From Kalaharituber pfeilii (Eukaryota; Ascomycota; Pezizomycetes; Pezizales; Pezizaceae), in the NCBI GenBank assembly GCA_015179045.1, contig WHUZ01000076.1, forward strand, positions 248,001 through 312,000: DNA of 64,000 nt, read 5' to 3'. Below, piece by piece: positions 1-9,742 of the stretch. Made by a program: the position numbers and the translations under genes. A model generated the notes under the pieces. The model ran no database searches. It saw nothing but the letters and a program-made list of their open reading frames with translations, and was not told the DNA's origin. Within the stretch, counting starts at the first letter, position 1. The number at the start of each line of letters is the position of its first letter.

Positions 1-59
1 GAGAGAGAGGGAGTATCAGGAGAGGATGTTGGCAGAGAGGCAGAGAGAGGCAGCGGAGA

Positions 60-123
60 TTTTTTTTATTTTTTTTATTTTTATTTCATTACTCGCATGC
101 CGCCTGATAGGCTATGGCGAGGT
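60..123 (-). mobile_element. B-type micro-retroposon
   Basis: A poly(T) tract is followed by the B hairpin body in antisense (CATTACTCGCATGCCGCC ... GGCGAGG). It is flanked by the 13-bp TSD GAGGCAGCGGAGA at 47-59 and 124-136. The inner stem is the GCCT/AGGC variant. Confidence 0.9.
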
Positions 124-313
124 GAGGCAGCGGAGAGAGAGGCATTGGAGAAGAAGGAGAAGGAGAGAAGGAAACGGGAGATGAGGGAGAAGGAACAGAC
201 AGAGGCGAGGGAGAAGCGGGAGAGGGAGCTGCAGGAGATGTGGCAGGGGGAGAGGGAGCTACGGGAAAGGGAGCAGCGGGGAAGGGCGATGAGGGAGAGG
301 GAGATAAGGGAGA

Positions 314-366
314 ATCACCCTAACCCACACGGCGGCATGCGATCACTGATGTTAAAAGAAAATAAA
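314..366 (+). mobile_element. B-type micro-retroposon, diverged
   Basis: A mutated B body (CGGCGGCATGCG) ends in an impure A-rich tail. The TSD is ATAAGGGAGA (304-313) against ATATGGGAGA (367-376). By chance the insertion keeps the host reading frame open. Confidence 0.75.
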
Positions 367-566
367 ATATGGGAGAGGGTGGTGCGGGAAAGGGAGCAGC
401 GGGAGAGGGAGCAGCGGGAGACGGCGATGAGGGAGAGTGAGATAAGGGAGAGGGAGAAGCACAAGGCAATATCGGAGACCAGAGGGTCTGGTGCGCCGCG
501 GCCGCAGGTGATTGACTTGTCTCGGGATTCAAGCTCGGTGGTGGGGATTCAGTCGATGGTAGATCA

Positions 567-623
567 CCTCGCCGTAGCCCACAGGGCGGAATGCGAGTAA
601 TGATATAAAAAAACAAAAAAACA
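567..623 (+). mobile_element. B-type micro-retroposon
   Basis: The B body starts at CCTCGCCGTAGCCC and ends in an A-rich tail. It is flanked by the perfect 11-bp TSD ATGGTAGATCA (556-566 and 624-634). Confidence 0.92.
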
Positions 624-1181
624 ATGGTAGATCATGGGCCTGCTGGTAGGGATAGGCCTCAGGTTGTGGAGAGGGACATTTTGCGTGCTTACTCCGATCC
701 ACGGGAGCAGCATAGGATGGATCAGGCGAGGGAACAGGAGAAACGGCAAACAATATTGGTGGAGGACTCACGAGATCCAAGAGCGATAGCTGAGCAGGCT
801 GAGAGGGCTAGGCGTGAAAGGGAGTGGGAGAGGAGCAGGATGATGGAGATCGAGCATCAAAGGGCTGTAGGCCAACCAGGGACAAGGCCAATGTCGGCTG
901 CGGGTCATAGTACGCCAACTGGGATTGCTCCTCCGCAGACACATTTGCACCATTCTGCTCCTCAACAGCCGACACCATCGCAAATGCGTCACGAAGAGTA
1001 TCTGCCGCCAAGTCAGCCGGCAATGGAGCAGAGGCAGCAACATCCGTTCTCCACGTCGTATGCAGGCATTTCAAATTTGCCGGGCGCGAACCCGCACTCC
1101 CCCGGAGTGCAGTCACCCTCGAAGCCATTGCCCTCTTCCGCGTATCAGACGGGGTCGCCGGGTCCAATGGGGAGCAGTATA

Positions 1182-1243
1182 TATTTTTTTTTTTTTTTTT
1201 TTATTTCATTACTCGCATGCCGCCTGACAGGCTATGGCGAGGG
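1182..1243 (-). mobile_element. B-type micro-retroposon
   Basis: Poly(T) is followed by an antisense B body with inner stem GCCT/AGGC. The perfect 13-bp TSD GGGGAGCAGTATA lies at 1169-1181 and 1244-1256. Confidence 0.92.
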
Positions 1244-1772
1244 GGGGAGCAGTATAGGTTACTACCAGGGAGAGAGATATTGAATCCGGCACATCCGGAT
1301 AATGATCGGTCAAGGTTGTATTCATTGCAAGGGTGGCAGTACCCACCAGGTTACCACCATTCTTCGAGATCCAACGCGTACACACCATCGCCGAACCCCC
1401 GCCGCATCATCAAGTGCAGCAGCAAGGCCCACCACCAAAGCATCATTACCAACAGGGACAGCCAGGACCTCCGAGTCCACCGCCAACGCCATATGAGCCA
1501 TGACCCCTCTCCCCCTCTGCCGCAATCACACCATCAACAGCCTCCGCCTGGCCAACTAGGCCCGCACCCATCGCAAATGCAGCAGCGAGGCGGTCATCCA
1601 ACCGGCTCTCCACCATCGTTAGTGCCGGCATCACCATCACAAGGTCCGCTGTTCCCCCGCGCCGCATATGATGCCCAGCCTGATTTATGGGCCGCCTCAG
1701 ATGGGGATGAGGCGGCAGGGGGACATGAGTATTTGGAGAGGTAGGAGGAGATAAAGGGCATGAGGGGCCTAC

Positions 1773-2280
1773 TGTCACGGCTTGGCGTGCCATGGCGGCA
1801 GAGGGAAGCTGAGTACTAGAGAGTCCGAGACGTACTCTGCCTGCGGGGGAGTAATGTCACGGCTTGGCGTGCCATGGCGGCAGAGGGAAGCTGATTACTA
1901 GTACGTGTGGACGTCTAAGGGAGCCAAGATCCTTGACCACGTGCGCAAACGTAAGCGAGTCGCTGACCGGCCCGTACGGATACTCCTATATATACCGACC
2001 GCACTACCGGGTGGTACCGGTAGTTCTACCTTTTGGTGCAACGGTTTGCAAACGGTCGGTTGCAATCCGTAACACCTACAATGTATATTGGGAACCGTTA
2101 GCAAGGAAAATCTGGGGGAAGTGGGAGCGGTGTCATGCATATATTTAGCAAAAATTGAGTCGATGATGTTTTATTCGCAGCATTGTTGTAGTATTCGGTT
2201 TGTTGTTGATTGTATGTTGATTCGGCCCTGAGCTTTTTACTACTTGCGAGTTTTTGTTGGTTTATTTACACCCTGTAACA
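1773..2280 (+). mobile_element. LTR-like sequence (candidate truncated LTR retrotransposon)
   Basis: A direct repeat starting TGTCACGGCTTGGCG occurs at 1773-1819 and 1855-1901. The second copy is preceded by a purine-rich tract (CTGCGGGGGAGTAA) of the kind found next to a 3' LTR, and the sequence runs to TGTAACA at 2280. That gives a TG...CA unit of about 426 bp (1855-2280) with an internal TATA-like run near 1985. A plausible reading is the start of one LTR fused to the PPT and complete 3' LTR. I found no clean TSD and no gag/pol. Confidence 0.5.
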
Positions 2281-2909
2281 TGGCCTATCTCCACAATTTA
2301 TATCCTCCAACCTTGTTCTTTGACCTACCAATTAAACTGCTGTATCCGTAACCATTCATATCTATGTAGTCATGTTTTCCATATCCAGACCAGATATCCG
2401 AACAGTCATGCATACCTTTATGTCGTGCAATGATGCCGGGAGTGCATATGTCACGTGGTGGTCCAGCAGAATGGAGGCGTTGGAGAGGGGGGGAGGGTGG
2501 CTTACCAGTTGGTCTGTTACTTTGGCTTGCCACTCCGGATGACATGCATGGGACAAGAGTTTTCACCCGTAACGGCTGTAGGGTAGGTAGAGAGAGGTAT
2601 ATGCATATTCTGTACGGGTAGTTGACAATCAAGCGTCCCTTCTCTGCTGGGAATTCCGAAACCGAGGTGGCGAAATCAGCGCTTTAGCACTTTGCTGCGC
2701 TGGCCGGACACCCGTTCTGACCATTTCTTACTGTTCCAGTATCTTCAGGCCCGAATTTCCACCGGCTTTACAGTCTTGCAGCGTGAGTGCATGGCTTGTT
2801 TATTTGTTCGTGATGGGGCCAAGGATGTAAGGCTAAGGGTATGGGAGGCACGGTAGGTATGTACATAGCAAGGCCTGATCTGATTAAAAAAACACAAAGA
2901 GAGCGTAGA
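2281..2909. other. No gene recognised
   Basis: Only short ORFs without recognisable domains are seen here. No repeat boundary was found up to the retroposon TSD at 2910. Confidence 0.5.
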
Positions 2910-2919
2910 TGTTGTTGGG

Positions 2920-2987
2920 CCTTTTTTTTTTTTTTTTTTTTTTTGTGTCACGTGACCCCGCTTGCAGCTGTTTGCCATGGCAGGGCG
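2920..2987 (-). mobile_element. A-type micro-retroposon
   Basis: Poly(T) precedes the antisense A body (TCACGTGACCCCGC ... GCCATGGCAGGG). The TSD TGTTGTTGGG lies at 2910-2919 and 2988-2997. Confidence 0.9.
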
Positions 2988-3267
2988 TGTTGTTGGGACA
3001 GTTAACTAAATTTTGGGTGATACTATACAATGATGACACCCCTCTTCCGTTCCACCTTCCAATATCAACGCCGCGCAACCCGCTGCAAGCTTTCTGCGAA
3101 TTCTGTCCATACTTCAGGCTTGATTATAAGTAGTGAGCGGCTCGAGCCCGAGGTTGTACGAGCTAGCTCGAGCTCAAACGAGCCAAGATCGTGCTAGTGT
3201 TTTTCTTGACAGCTCGCTAAAATGCTTAGCCAGTGCAAGGTTTCATAAACTGTAAATACTTAATATA

Positions 3268-3996
3268 CAGTCTAACCTTGCTATACCGGACCTCGCTATA
3301 CCGGAAACCTTGCTATACCGGACACACTAATACTAATACATCTTAGACTACCCCACTTTACCAGTTAGACTGGTTGTTTACCACTCTGCTGCTGTCAATG
3401 CTAACTACCACTACTGCTGCCGTTACTGCTGCCATCACTGCTGTCACCGCTGCTGCTATCACTTGCTACCGATGCTGCCACCACTGCTGCCACTATCGCC
3501 ATAGCCCTTAGGGCGGCATGCGATTAATGAAATAAAAAAAAAAAAAAAAAAAAAACTGCTGCCACTACTGCTGCCACCACTGCTGCCACTACTGCTGCTG
3601 CCACTGCTGTCACCATTGCTGCCACCACTGCTGTCGCTGCTGCTGCTGGGAGACTGGAACATTCTTGTAGAGTTTGCTGCTTCTCTGGCGTGAATTGATA
3701 GGCTTTTAGAGAAACAGTCAGAGTAGCATGTTTTGGCTCTAGTGAATGCTTGCATATTTGCTCCCCAGAGCTTTTAAGGCTCGACCTGTTCTAGGTGGTG
3801 AGAGCGATGCATATTGAATAGACTTTGATTGAGTTAATGTTTGCTGCACTTGTTTATTTCCTACTCCAGTAATTTCTATACAAAATTTGCCGCCCCTTTT
3901 TTACAGTTGCCAAGCATTTTATTCTATACCGGAACCTTGCTATACCGGACAAAAAGTGCCAGATTTTTACTCGTCCGGTATAGCAAGGTTAGACTG
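3268..3996. mobile_element. pogo/Tigger-like MITE, TA target
   Basis: Inverted termini begin CAGTCTAACCTTGCTATACC and are flanked by TA at 3266-3267 and 3997-3998. The TATACCGGAC motif is repeated in tandem just inside the left end and again inside the right end. CAGT termini with a TA target are typical of pogo/Tigger elements. The centre carries ACTGCTGCC trinucleotide-type repeats and a B micro-retroposon. No transposase remains. Confidence 0.85.
3496..3554 (+). mobile_element. B-type micro-retroposon inside the MITE
   Basis: A B body starting TCGCCATAGCCC ends in poly(A). It is flanked by ACTGCTGCCACTA at 3483-3495 and 3555-3567. The flanks lie in a CTG-rich repeat, so part of the apparent TSD could be repeat. 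Confidence 0.85.
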
Positions 3997-4160
3997 TAGT
4001 AATAATTAGAGACTTGGAGCTCATTCTGACCTACCAACAACTTCGAAATGCACAATTGGGCTGATAGTAGTGAGAAAGATGAAAATTTAACTTAGTTTAG
4101 TTTAGTTTGTCAATATTATGTATATAATCAATCCAGGCTCGAGCTCATGCCAGGCCAGCT

Positions 4161-4418
4161 TCACTGAAGGTGTAGGGGGAGGGGGCGAATTTCCGTTTGT
4201 TAGCAGGTGGCGGGGGAAGAAAGATGTAGCTATTTTTAAGTGCCTCGGGGAAGTGGGGCGGGTAAGGGTTGATGTTTTTGTTTGTAGAGATGGCGGTGGA
4301 AGATTTCGGTAGATAAGCCTGCCTCCGGGCTTTGAGGGTCTAGACCCAGGGGCCCTGCCATGGCGAACAGCTACAAGCGGGGTCATGTGATATAAAAAAA
4401 AAAAAAAAAAAAAAAAAA
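4161..4418 (+). mobile_element. LINE-A 3'-end insertion (about 258 bp)
   Basis: The last ~105 bp match the LINE-A terminus (CCTCCGGGC ... CCCTGCCATGGCG ... AAGCGGGGTCATGTGA) with poly(A). The TSD CCAGGCCAGCT lies at 4150-4160 and 4419-4429. The upstream ~150 bp (G-rich) has no clear match to the other A tails and may be a distinct SINE-like body or a diverged 3'UTR. Confidence 0.75.
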
Positions 4419-4492
4419 CCAGGCCAGCTCGAGCTCACCCTCCAGCTCGGCTCGAGCTAGCTCGTGCCGCTCACTAATTATAAGCAGAGCGA

Positions 4493-4556
4493 AGTCCCTG
4501 CCATAAGCTTGTGGGTTGAATGCGGGGTTATGTGAACCAAGAAAAAAAAGAAAAAA
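4493..4556 (+). mobile_element. A-type micro-retroposon, diverged
   Basis: The body GTCCCTGCCATAAGC ... GCGGGGTTATGTGA ends in an impure A tail. The imperfect TSD is GCAGAGCGA (4484-4492) against GCACAGCGG (4557-4565). It lies immediately beside the hAT TSD. Confidence 0.65.
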
Positions 4557-4603
4557 GCACAGCGGAGTAATCTGATTTAGTGAAATCTCGTCTAGGAAGA
4601 GCA

Positions 4604-4910
4604 ATTTTTTTTAAAAAAGATCACATAACCCCGCTTACAGCCCGTGGCCAGGGCAGGGTCCCAGGGCAAGCCCTCATAGCCCCCCCCCCTTTTTTCTTTT
4701 TGTCACGTTACCCCGCTTGCAACTATTCGCCATGGCAGGGCAAGGGCTCTCATAGCCCGGAGACCGGCTTAGCACAAGAAAATTCTACGTACATGACCCC
4801 TCGTTTCCCTTCCTCCTTTCTCTTCCCCCTTCTAGAACTTGATTCCGGAGAAGAACCTCTCTAGCTCATCCCACTCTTTTCCATTCTCTGCTGTCTGTTT
4901 CTAGTTCTTC
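4604..4910 (-). mobile_element. LINE-A 3' fragment, antisense
   Basis: Read on the minus strand it encodes the LINE-A ORF2 C-terminus (...AENGKEWDELERFFSGIKF-stop, about 4910-4836), then the 3'UTR, then the A tail with poly(A). Homologous ends lie at 26.6 and 54.33 kb. It carries a nested A insertion. Confidence 0.75.
4690..4740 (-). mobile_element. A-type micro-retroposon nested in a LINE-A tail
   Basis: A T-rich tract and antisense A body are flanked by near-identical copies of CAAGCCCTCATAGCCC (before) and CAAGGGCTCTCATAGCCC (after), which read as a TSD. An A tail has therefore inserted into an A tail. Confidence 0.75.
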
Positions 4911-5013
4911 TCTATGTCTCTCTCCGGGCTTCGAGGGCTTGCCCAGGGACCCTGCCATGCCTTAGCGCTGCAAACGAGGTTACGTGATTTTTTTTTTTTT
5001 TTTTTTTTTTTTT
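4911..5013 (+). mobile_element. A tail joined to poly(T) (orientation conflict)
   Basis: A sense-strand A tail of the longer class (CTCCGGGCTTCGAGGGC ... CCCTGCC ... GGTTACGTGA) ends in about 28 T residues rather than A. It may be two insertions with opposite poly tracts, or a rearranged junction. No TSD was resolved. Confidence 0.5.
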
Positions 5014-5698
5014 AACCCGTCACTCCTCTGCTCCATACCAAGTCAATTCTTGACTCCTTCACTCGCCCTTATACCTCTCTCCTCCAGGTTCCCCCCCTCT
5101 CCCCCTCCAGCCGAAACCCGTTTGCTTCCATCCCCTCTCTCAGTCTTCTCCCCCTATGCGTACTGTGAGGCAGGGGCTTGGTATGAGACTACTGTGAGCC
5201 GGCGGGTGAAGAGGGCGAGGTCACGCACCGCTACTTGACCATCTTAGATCTAGCAAGTGAAATCGCGCGCCCTCTCTGGGACGAGGTGGATAGCCCTGAG
5301 GAAGGATCTAGGGAAGGTGTGAAATGGTTGGAGCTAACAAGGATCTAGGGAAGACAGTCGGGATCCGTTGGCTGAGGAAGAAACAAACACTGGTCGATGA
5401 AGAAAAAAAGACACGGTCAGCGGTAGTCTACTTCGAGAAAACTACCGAAGTTGGGAGAGTGAGGCTCGGAGGACGATGGCTGAGAGTGGACCAGTATGAA
5501 TGGGGCAGAGGACAGAAATAGGAAGACAAGGTCCCCGTACAAGCTGGCCTTTGCGAGATACTACCCACACTACCAGCGAGAGCCGTGGGTCTCATACATG
5601 TTAATTAGTTTATTTTCTTTCATTTATTCCTTATGTAATGTAACCTCGCCATAGCCCACAGGGCGGCATGCGAGTACTGATATTGAAAAAAAAAAAAA
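5014..5698 (+). mobile_element. LINE-derived fragment with B tail
   Basis: An ORF at 5324-5521 (65 aa) contains RWLRKK and RLGGRWLRVDQYEW, resembling the RNA-binding part of fungal LINE ORF1 just before the zinc knuckles. The fragment ends with a B tail (CCTCGCCATAGCCC to GCGAGTACTGATATTG plus A run) at 5644-5698. Positions 5524-5610 match 21866-21955 in inverted orientation. Assignment to LINE-B is inference. Confidence 0.4.
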
Positions 5699-5879
5699 TA
5701 GCCTGGGAGCGAGGTGACGAGTGGCTGGCCTCTGCATACTGTACCTCCTGAAATGCCCTCGCTTCTACTGTACTCAAGAAAATTTATTGGGAAGTATTAC
5801 TAGAAGCACAAGAATGCAGAAATAGCGATCAAAGGTTCAATAGCACATTTCATAATAAAAGAACAGATACTTTTTTTTT

Positions 5880-5928
5880 TTTTTAATATCCCTACTCGCA
5901 AGCCGCCCAAATGGCTATGGCGAAGTAA
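5880..5928 (-). mobile_element. B-type micro-retroposon
   Basis: Poly(T) precedes an antisense B body with a variant inner stem (CCA/TGG). The TSD is AAGAACAGATA (5869-5879) against GAGAACAGATA (5929-5939). Confidence 0.88.
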
Positions 5929-6958
5929 GAGAACAGATATAGAAAAAGCAGACAAATAACTAAATAAGACATTGACCCCACATTCCGCAAACGCACTTCG
6001 ATAGGACTAGGATTCCTAGGGAGATGTTTCCCGTACTATCCTATATATGTAGACTGTGATTTGCATCCCTGAATACTATTTCGCAGGTGGCGCACTATAG
6101 CACCCACCGTGTACCTCTCCCGCTACCTATGGCAGCGACTTTCTCCGCTATTCACCGCATGACTTCACCTCTACATTCAATGCTGCTCGCTCAGCAAGAT
6201 AGTCTTATTCCATTGCATATTGGCGACCGAAAGTGGAGTATTGCCAAAGTTGTCTTTTGTGTGCACGTCGATATCCGCTCGGCCAAGGAGGTTGCGTACA
6301 ACTCTCTCAGGATCCTGTCCGGGAGGAAATTCCCGTCTGCGCAACAAAAGTTTAAGGTACGAATTACGGTTCCCTGCAGTTACGTCAACATCAGCTCATT
6401 CAAGGAGTAACTCACTGTAGTCTCACGACAGGAAGCCCCCCCAAGAGCATATAAAAGTGGACTCGTGCCATTGCAGTCCCTTGCATTTACATCCACTTCC
6501 GCTCGCACAATAAGCAAGCGCACGACAGCCTCATGGCATTTCTCAGAAGCATATGAAAGCGGAGTCCTGCCCTTTTGATCCATTGCATCGGCTTCGATAT
6601 CGGTTCGCTCAAGCAGCAAGCGCACTACACCCTCATGGCCTCGTTCAGCGGCGTATGAAAGCGGAGTCCTGCCTTGTGCATCCTTTGTGTTGGCTTCGAC
6701 GTCGGTGCGCTCAAGCAGCAGGCGTACTACAGCCTCGTTGCGAAAATACCAGATCGCATAATGCAACGCACTGTGACCATTCTTCCATTGGGCGCTTGAA
6801 TTTAGGTTTGGAGTTTGTGGTAACACTTGTAGAATACCCTCAACTCCAAAGTACGCAACAGCATTTAGCCCACAAAAGGTACTGTTCCCGAAGCCATGGT
6901 GCAGACTGTGGTAGTCTAACAATCGGTTCAATTCCTGAACGGCTGCAGAATGATGTAG

Positions 6959-6960
<2 letters not shown>

Positions 6961-6996
<36 letters not shown>

Positions 6997-7364
6997 TCAT
7001 TACTCGCATGCCGCCCTATGGGCTATGGCGAGGTTTAGGTACATAAGATGTGAAAGAAATGTAAAGGAGGTTTAGATACATAAAGAAAAGTAAACAGGAA
7101 AATCAGTGTCACGCGCGCCTATGACCGTCCAACCCATTCAAGTAGTTCTGCCAGTATATCCCTGTCTCCGTCTTTGGGGGGTTTTCGTATATCCTCCTCC
7201 CCCCCGGGCCATCTCTTTCTCCACGTCTCGCATTCTGTCATCACATGAGTGGTAGTCTCCAGGCCCCTTCCGCACCACCGGCAGTCAGGACCGTCCGCTT
7301 TTCCGATTTGGTATTTCCAGTGCCGCAGTCCCTTGTTACCCAGGACTCCGGCTAAGATGGCGAC
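6961..7364 (-). mobile_element. 5'-truncated LINE-B copy
   Basis: It encodes only the last part of the LINE ORF2 product: GLRHWKYQIGKADGPDCRWC, then C-H-C residues of the terminal zinc-binding segment (HVMTEC), ending ELLEWVGRS-stop. A ~90-bp 3'UTR, the B hairpin tail and about 33 A residues follow. The perfect 12-bp TSD AATGATGTAGTC lies at 6949-6960 and 7365-7376. This copy ties the B micro-retroposons to the 3' end of a LINE. Confidence 0.93.
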
Positions 7365-7440
7365 AATGATGTAGTCGAAGCAGCTTGATAGCCAGTGCCT
7401 CCACAGACTCGTCACACTGCTTTCGCGCGTGCTGGCCCCA

Positions 7441-7501
7441 TTTTTTTTTTTTTTTTTTTTTGTCACGTGACCCCGCGTGCAGCTGTTCGCCATGGCAGGG
7501 C
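7441..7501 (-). mobile_element. A-type micro-retroposon in the NLR gene
   Basis: Poly(T) precedes an antisense A body; the perfect TSD TGCTGGCCCCA lies at 7430-7440 and 7502-7512. It lies only 65 bp from the LINE-B copy. Confidence 0.93.
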
Positions 7502-9742
7502 TGCTGGCCCCATTGACAAGCAGCATAGTTCAGTAAAGGAAAATCTGCTTCAAGGAGATCGAGCTTAGCGATTGACCCACAAGGACAAGCAAAAGGACTG
7601 AAATTGAGGTACGTCAAACAAGTCCTAGCGAGGGAACTATGGCCAGTTGGAAAGTGTTTTTCATAGTGTGACTTAAAATACTCTTGGAGTGTATAGTGCA
7701 CTAGACGCACAGTGGAACTCTCATCATCGACAATAACTAAGCCATAGCAACAGTCAAGGAGTGTCTTTTCTGAAGGAATGTTTTCCTCATCAAGGGCTGT
7801 ATCTTCGTCCTCCACGGCTAATGCATGGCGGAGTTCCATCACGCTTAATGGTCTCTCGGCCAGGCATATCCACATGAGCACTTTCATGCCTAGCTCCACT
7901 CTACGGGCTGATTGTTGAATTCTGGATATAGTTATCTCATAAGCAGCATAGAGGCCGGTTGGTAGATTGAGCAGTGCATCTCGTCGCTTCCTGACCGTTG
8001 GTTTCTGCAAAATCATGTTTATGTGTAACGCAGGAAGTAGAAACCTGACAAAAAAGGATTAATACCTAGTTGATTTAAATGACACATTTAATACCTACAT
8101 TCCTTGAGATTTTTCCAACAACACCCGTAATACTTCATCCTTGAGCTTGCTATTCATAGCATCGGGTGATGGATCACTATCAATCTTATGCGTAAGGTAT
8201 CTCCGGACGTCGTCATCCTTAGCTACAATCTCTAATGACCCCAATTGTCTCCCCAGAACTAGACACACTTGGTCCTTAACATTTGGCCGCCCAGTGAAGA
8301 ATAACCGTACCATGCTGTTAGATTGGGTTTCAGAACTGGAACGCTCCATGTGCAAAATATCCTTGATCACTGTGAGGAACTCTATTCTTGTTTGGTCTTC
8401 CAACTCATCCATTGCGTCAATGCAGATAAAGGTGATGTCAAGCTTTTGTAAAAGAGCCTTCAGCATAGCTTTGGCATCATCAAGTTGTAGCCTTGCACTT
8501 GACATCCTAGCAGATGTGAACTTCTTGGTGATCATCTCAGGTAATGGTTGAGAAGATGAGGAGAGTCTCAGCACCAATTGCTTTACGAGGCTTCCAACAA
8601 GGTGTAGAGGAACTTGTTCTTTTTGGTCCCGATAGTCACAGTAGATGTACACGATAGCTGCTCTTGGTTGCTCGACTTCGAAAGATAGATGATCAATGAC
8701 AACAGACCTTCAAGAACCGTTAGCGAAGCTATAATACCATATGAGCAGCAATAAATTCAAAATAGTGGCTAGGGATATATACGCAATGACTGTTTTCCCA
8801 GCCCCGGGCATCCCATAGCAGCCTAGAATGCGTTCACATGGCCTTTCTACACTGCTGGATAGCCAAGACTTAAATTGGTCACTCTGAAGAATCCATATTC
8901 CCGTATTTTTGAGTCGGCTAGATCTGACATCTTGATGTCGTTTCGGTGGCTCAAGTGGTGACAACCATGCCAGGAGTTTTTCGGTGTTCTCCACTGAAAG
9001 GAAGTATATATATAAGCCCCAATAAAATCAGAGGAAAATAGTAGTAAATAAACGCACCATCTATGTTCAGCTGCAAGTTCTGCATACCAAGCTTGATTTG
9101 CTGTATATCGATGGCCAGTTGATCGAGCGTTGAGACGAAACCCAAGATCTCGCTAAGGGTCGCGCTCATCTTTGACAGTTGATCTGGGATAACAGGAAAC
9201 AATGACATAACAGAGTCTATTTGCTGCTTTTGCTGTAATAAGCCAGTCGTGACCTCTCGGGATGTATTCGATAGAAGTTCACTATGATCAGTTAGGATTT
9301 AGAAATGCAAATGTCTAGGGAATTGGAAATACCAGTTCGCAATAGTCAATGAAAATTCAATTGTTTGAGTGCAGCGATGCAATGTTTGGACTATCTCTAC
9401 ACACTCTTCTCTCTTTAATGGCCATTTAAAGCGGTCACTAAATCCTCCTGACAGCTGGAACTTGACTAATTTTGGGTGAAGACTTTCGATCTTGCTCTTA
9501 CAAATCTCAATTACGATACAAAGAGCAGAAGTTTGGCGAAAATTCCCTTTGACATCTTCCTTTCTCAGAAAGGTAATCAGCTGTTCGAGGGTGTGACTCA
9601 GTGCAGTAATCTCAGTGAGTAAGTCATGAGCATCCTTTAGCGCAGAATTGACCTGGCTCGTATAATTTCTTAGGATCTTCCCAAGCTCAAGCGCTAAGGA
9701 GAGGAAGCCAGCAACTGCAGTTGCAATGGAAAGGGGATCCAT

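Larger units (their letters stand above)
1..1744 (+). pseudogene. Arg/Glu-rich, Gln/Pro-rich protein gene, interrupted by four micro-retroposons
   Basis: The gene is cut by the window start. It encodes a long Arg/Glu-rich, probably helical segment (to about 520), then an acidic/basic linker, then a His/Gln/Pro/Ser-rich low-complexity tail ending near 1744. Ignoring the insertions at 60-123, 314-366 and 567-623 joins the flanking frames exactly: EAAE|REALEK, REIRE|RVVRE and SMVDH|GPAGR. Downstream of the insertion at 1182-1243 the frame meets a TGA at 1281-1283. The Pro/Gln-rich tail then runs in two alternating frames (about 1290-1390, 1390-1500, 1500-1744), so frameshifts are also present. 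The composition resembles fungal transcriptional co-regulators, but I recognise no domain and give no name. It is probably a dead copy; the alternative is that some insertions are spliced out. Confidence 0.55.
3131..4476. mobile_element. hAT-type non-autonomous element (copy 1), with nested insertions
   Basis: The termini are inverted: TAGTGAGCGGC at 3131 and GCCGCTCACTA ending at 4476. A perfect 8-bp TSD, ATTATAAG, lies at 3123-3130 and 4477-4484, diagnostic of hAT. Subterminal regions are rich in GAGCTCGAGC-like motifs. The element is 1,346 bp, but 729 bp is a nested pogo-like MITE (3268-3996) and about 258 bp is a LINE-A 3' fragment (4161-4418). The hAT part itself is therefore about 350 bp and carries no transposase. 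Its 5' end matches the reverse complement of the 3' end of the element at 11109-12464. Confidence 0.88.
6180..9742 (-). pseudogene. NLR-type STAND protein: Helo-like N-terminus, NACHT, ankyrin repeats (interrupted)
   Basis: Fungal NLRs sense non-self and signal through an N-terminal effector domain. Inferred exons are 9742-9333, 9281-9058, 8993-8783, 8707-8099 and 8044 onward; all four introns are GT-AG and the phases agree. The N-terminus MDPLSIATAVAGFLSLALE is the classic Helo-like start. Next come Walker A GMPGAGKT (about residues 272-279), Walker B FICIDAMDEL and a winged-helix-like region. The C-terminus carries ankyrin repeats (GRTPLSYAAERGHEGVVRLL). A LINE-B copy (6961-7364) and an A micro-retroposon (7441-7501) interrupt exon 5. 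Ignoring both joins QWGQ-HARKQ and LLRLHH-SAAVQ in frame. Ankyrin coding continues shifted, with a stop near 6400 (LLLE-stop-ADVDV), down to about 6180, so the C-terminus is also decayed. Confidence 0.85.

Noticed and set aside
1773..2280. Complete LTR retrotransposon
   Set aside because: Only LTR-like and PPT-like pieces are visible; no gag, pol or matching TSD.
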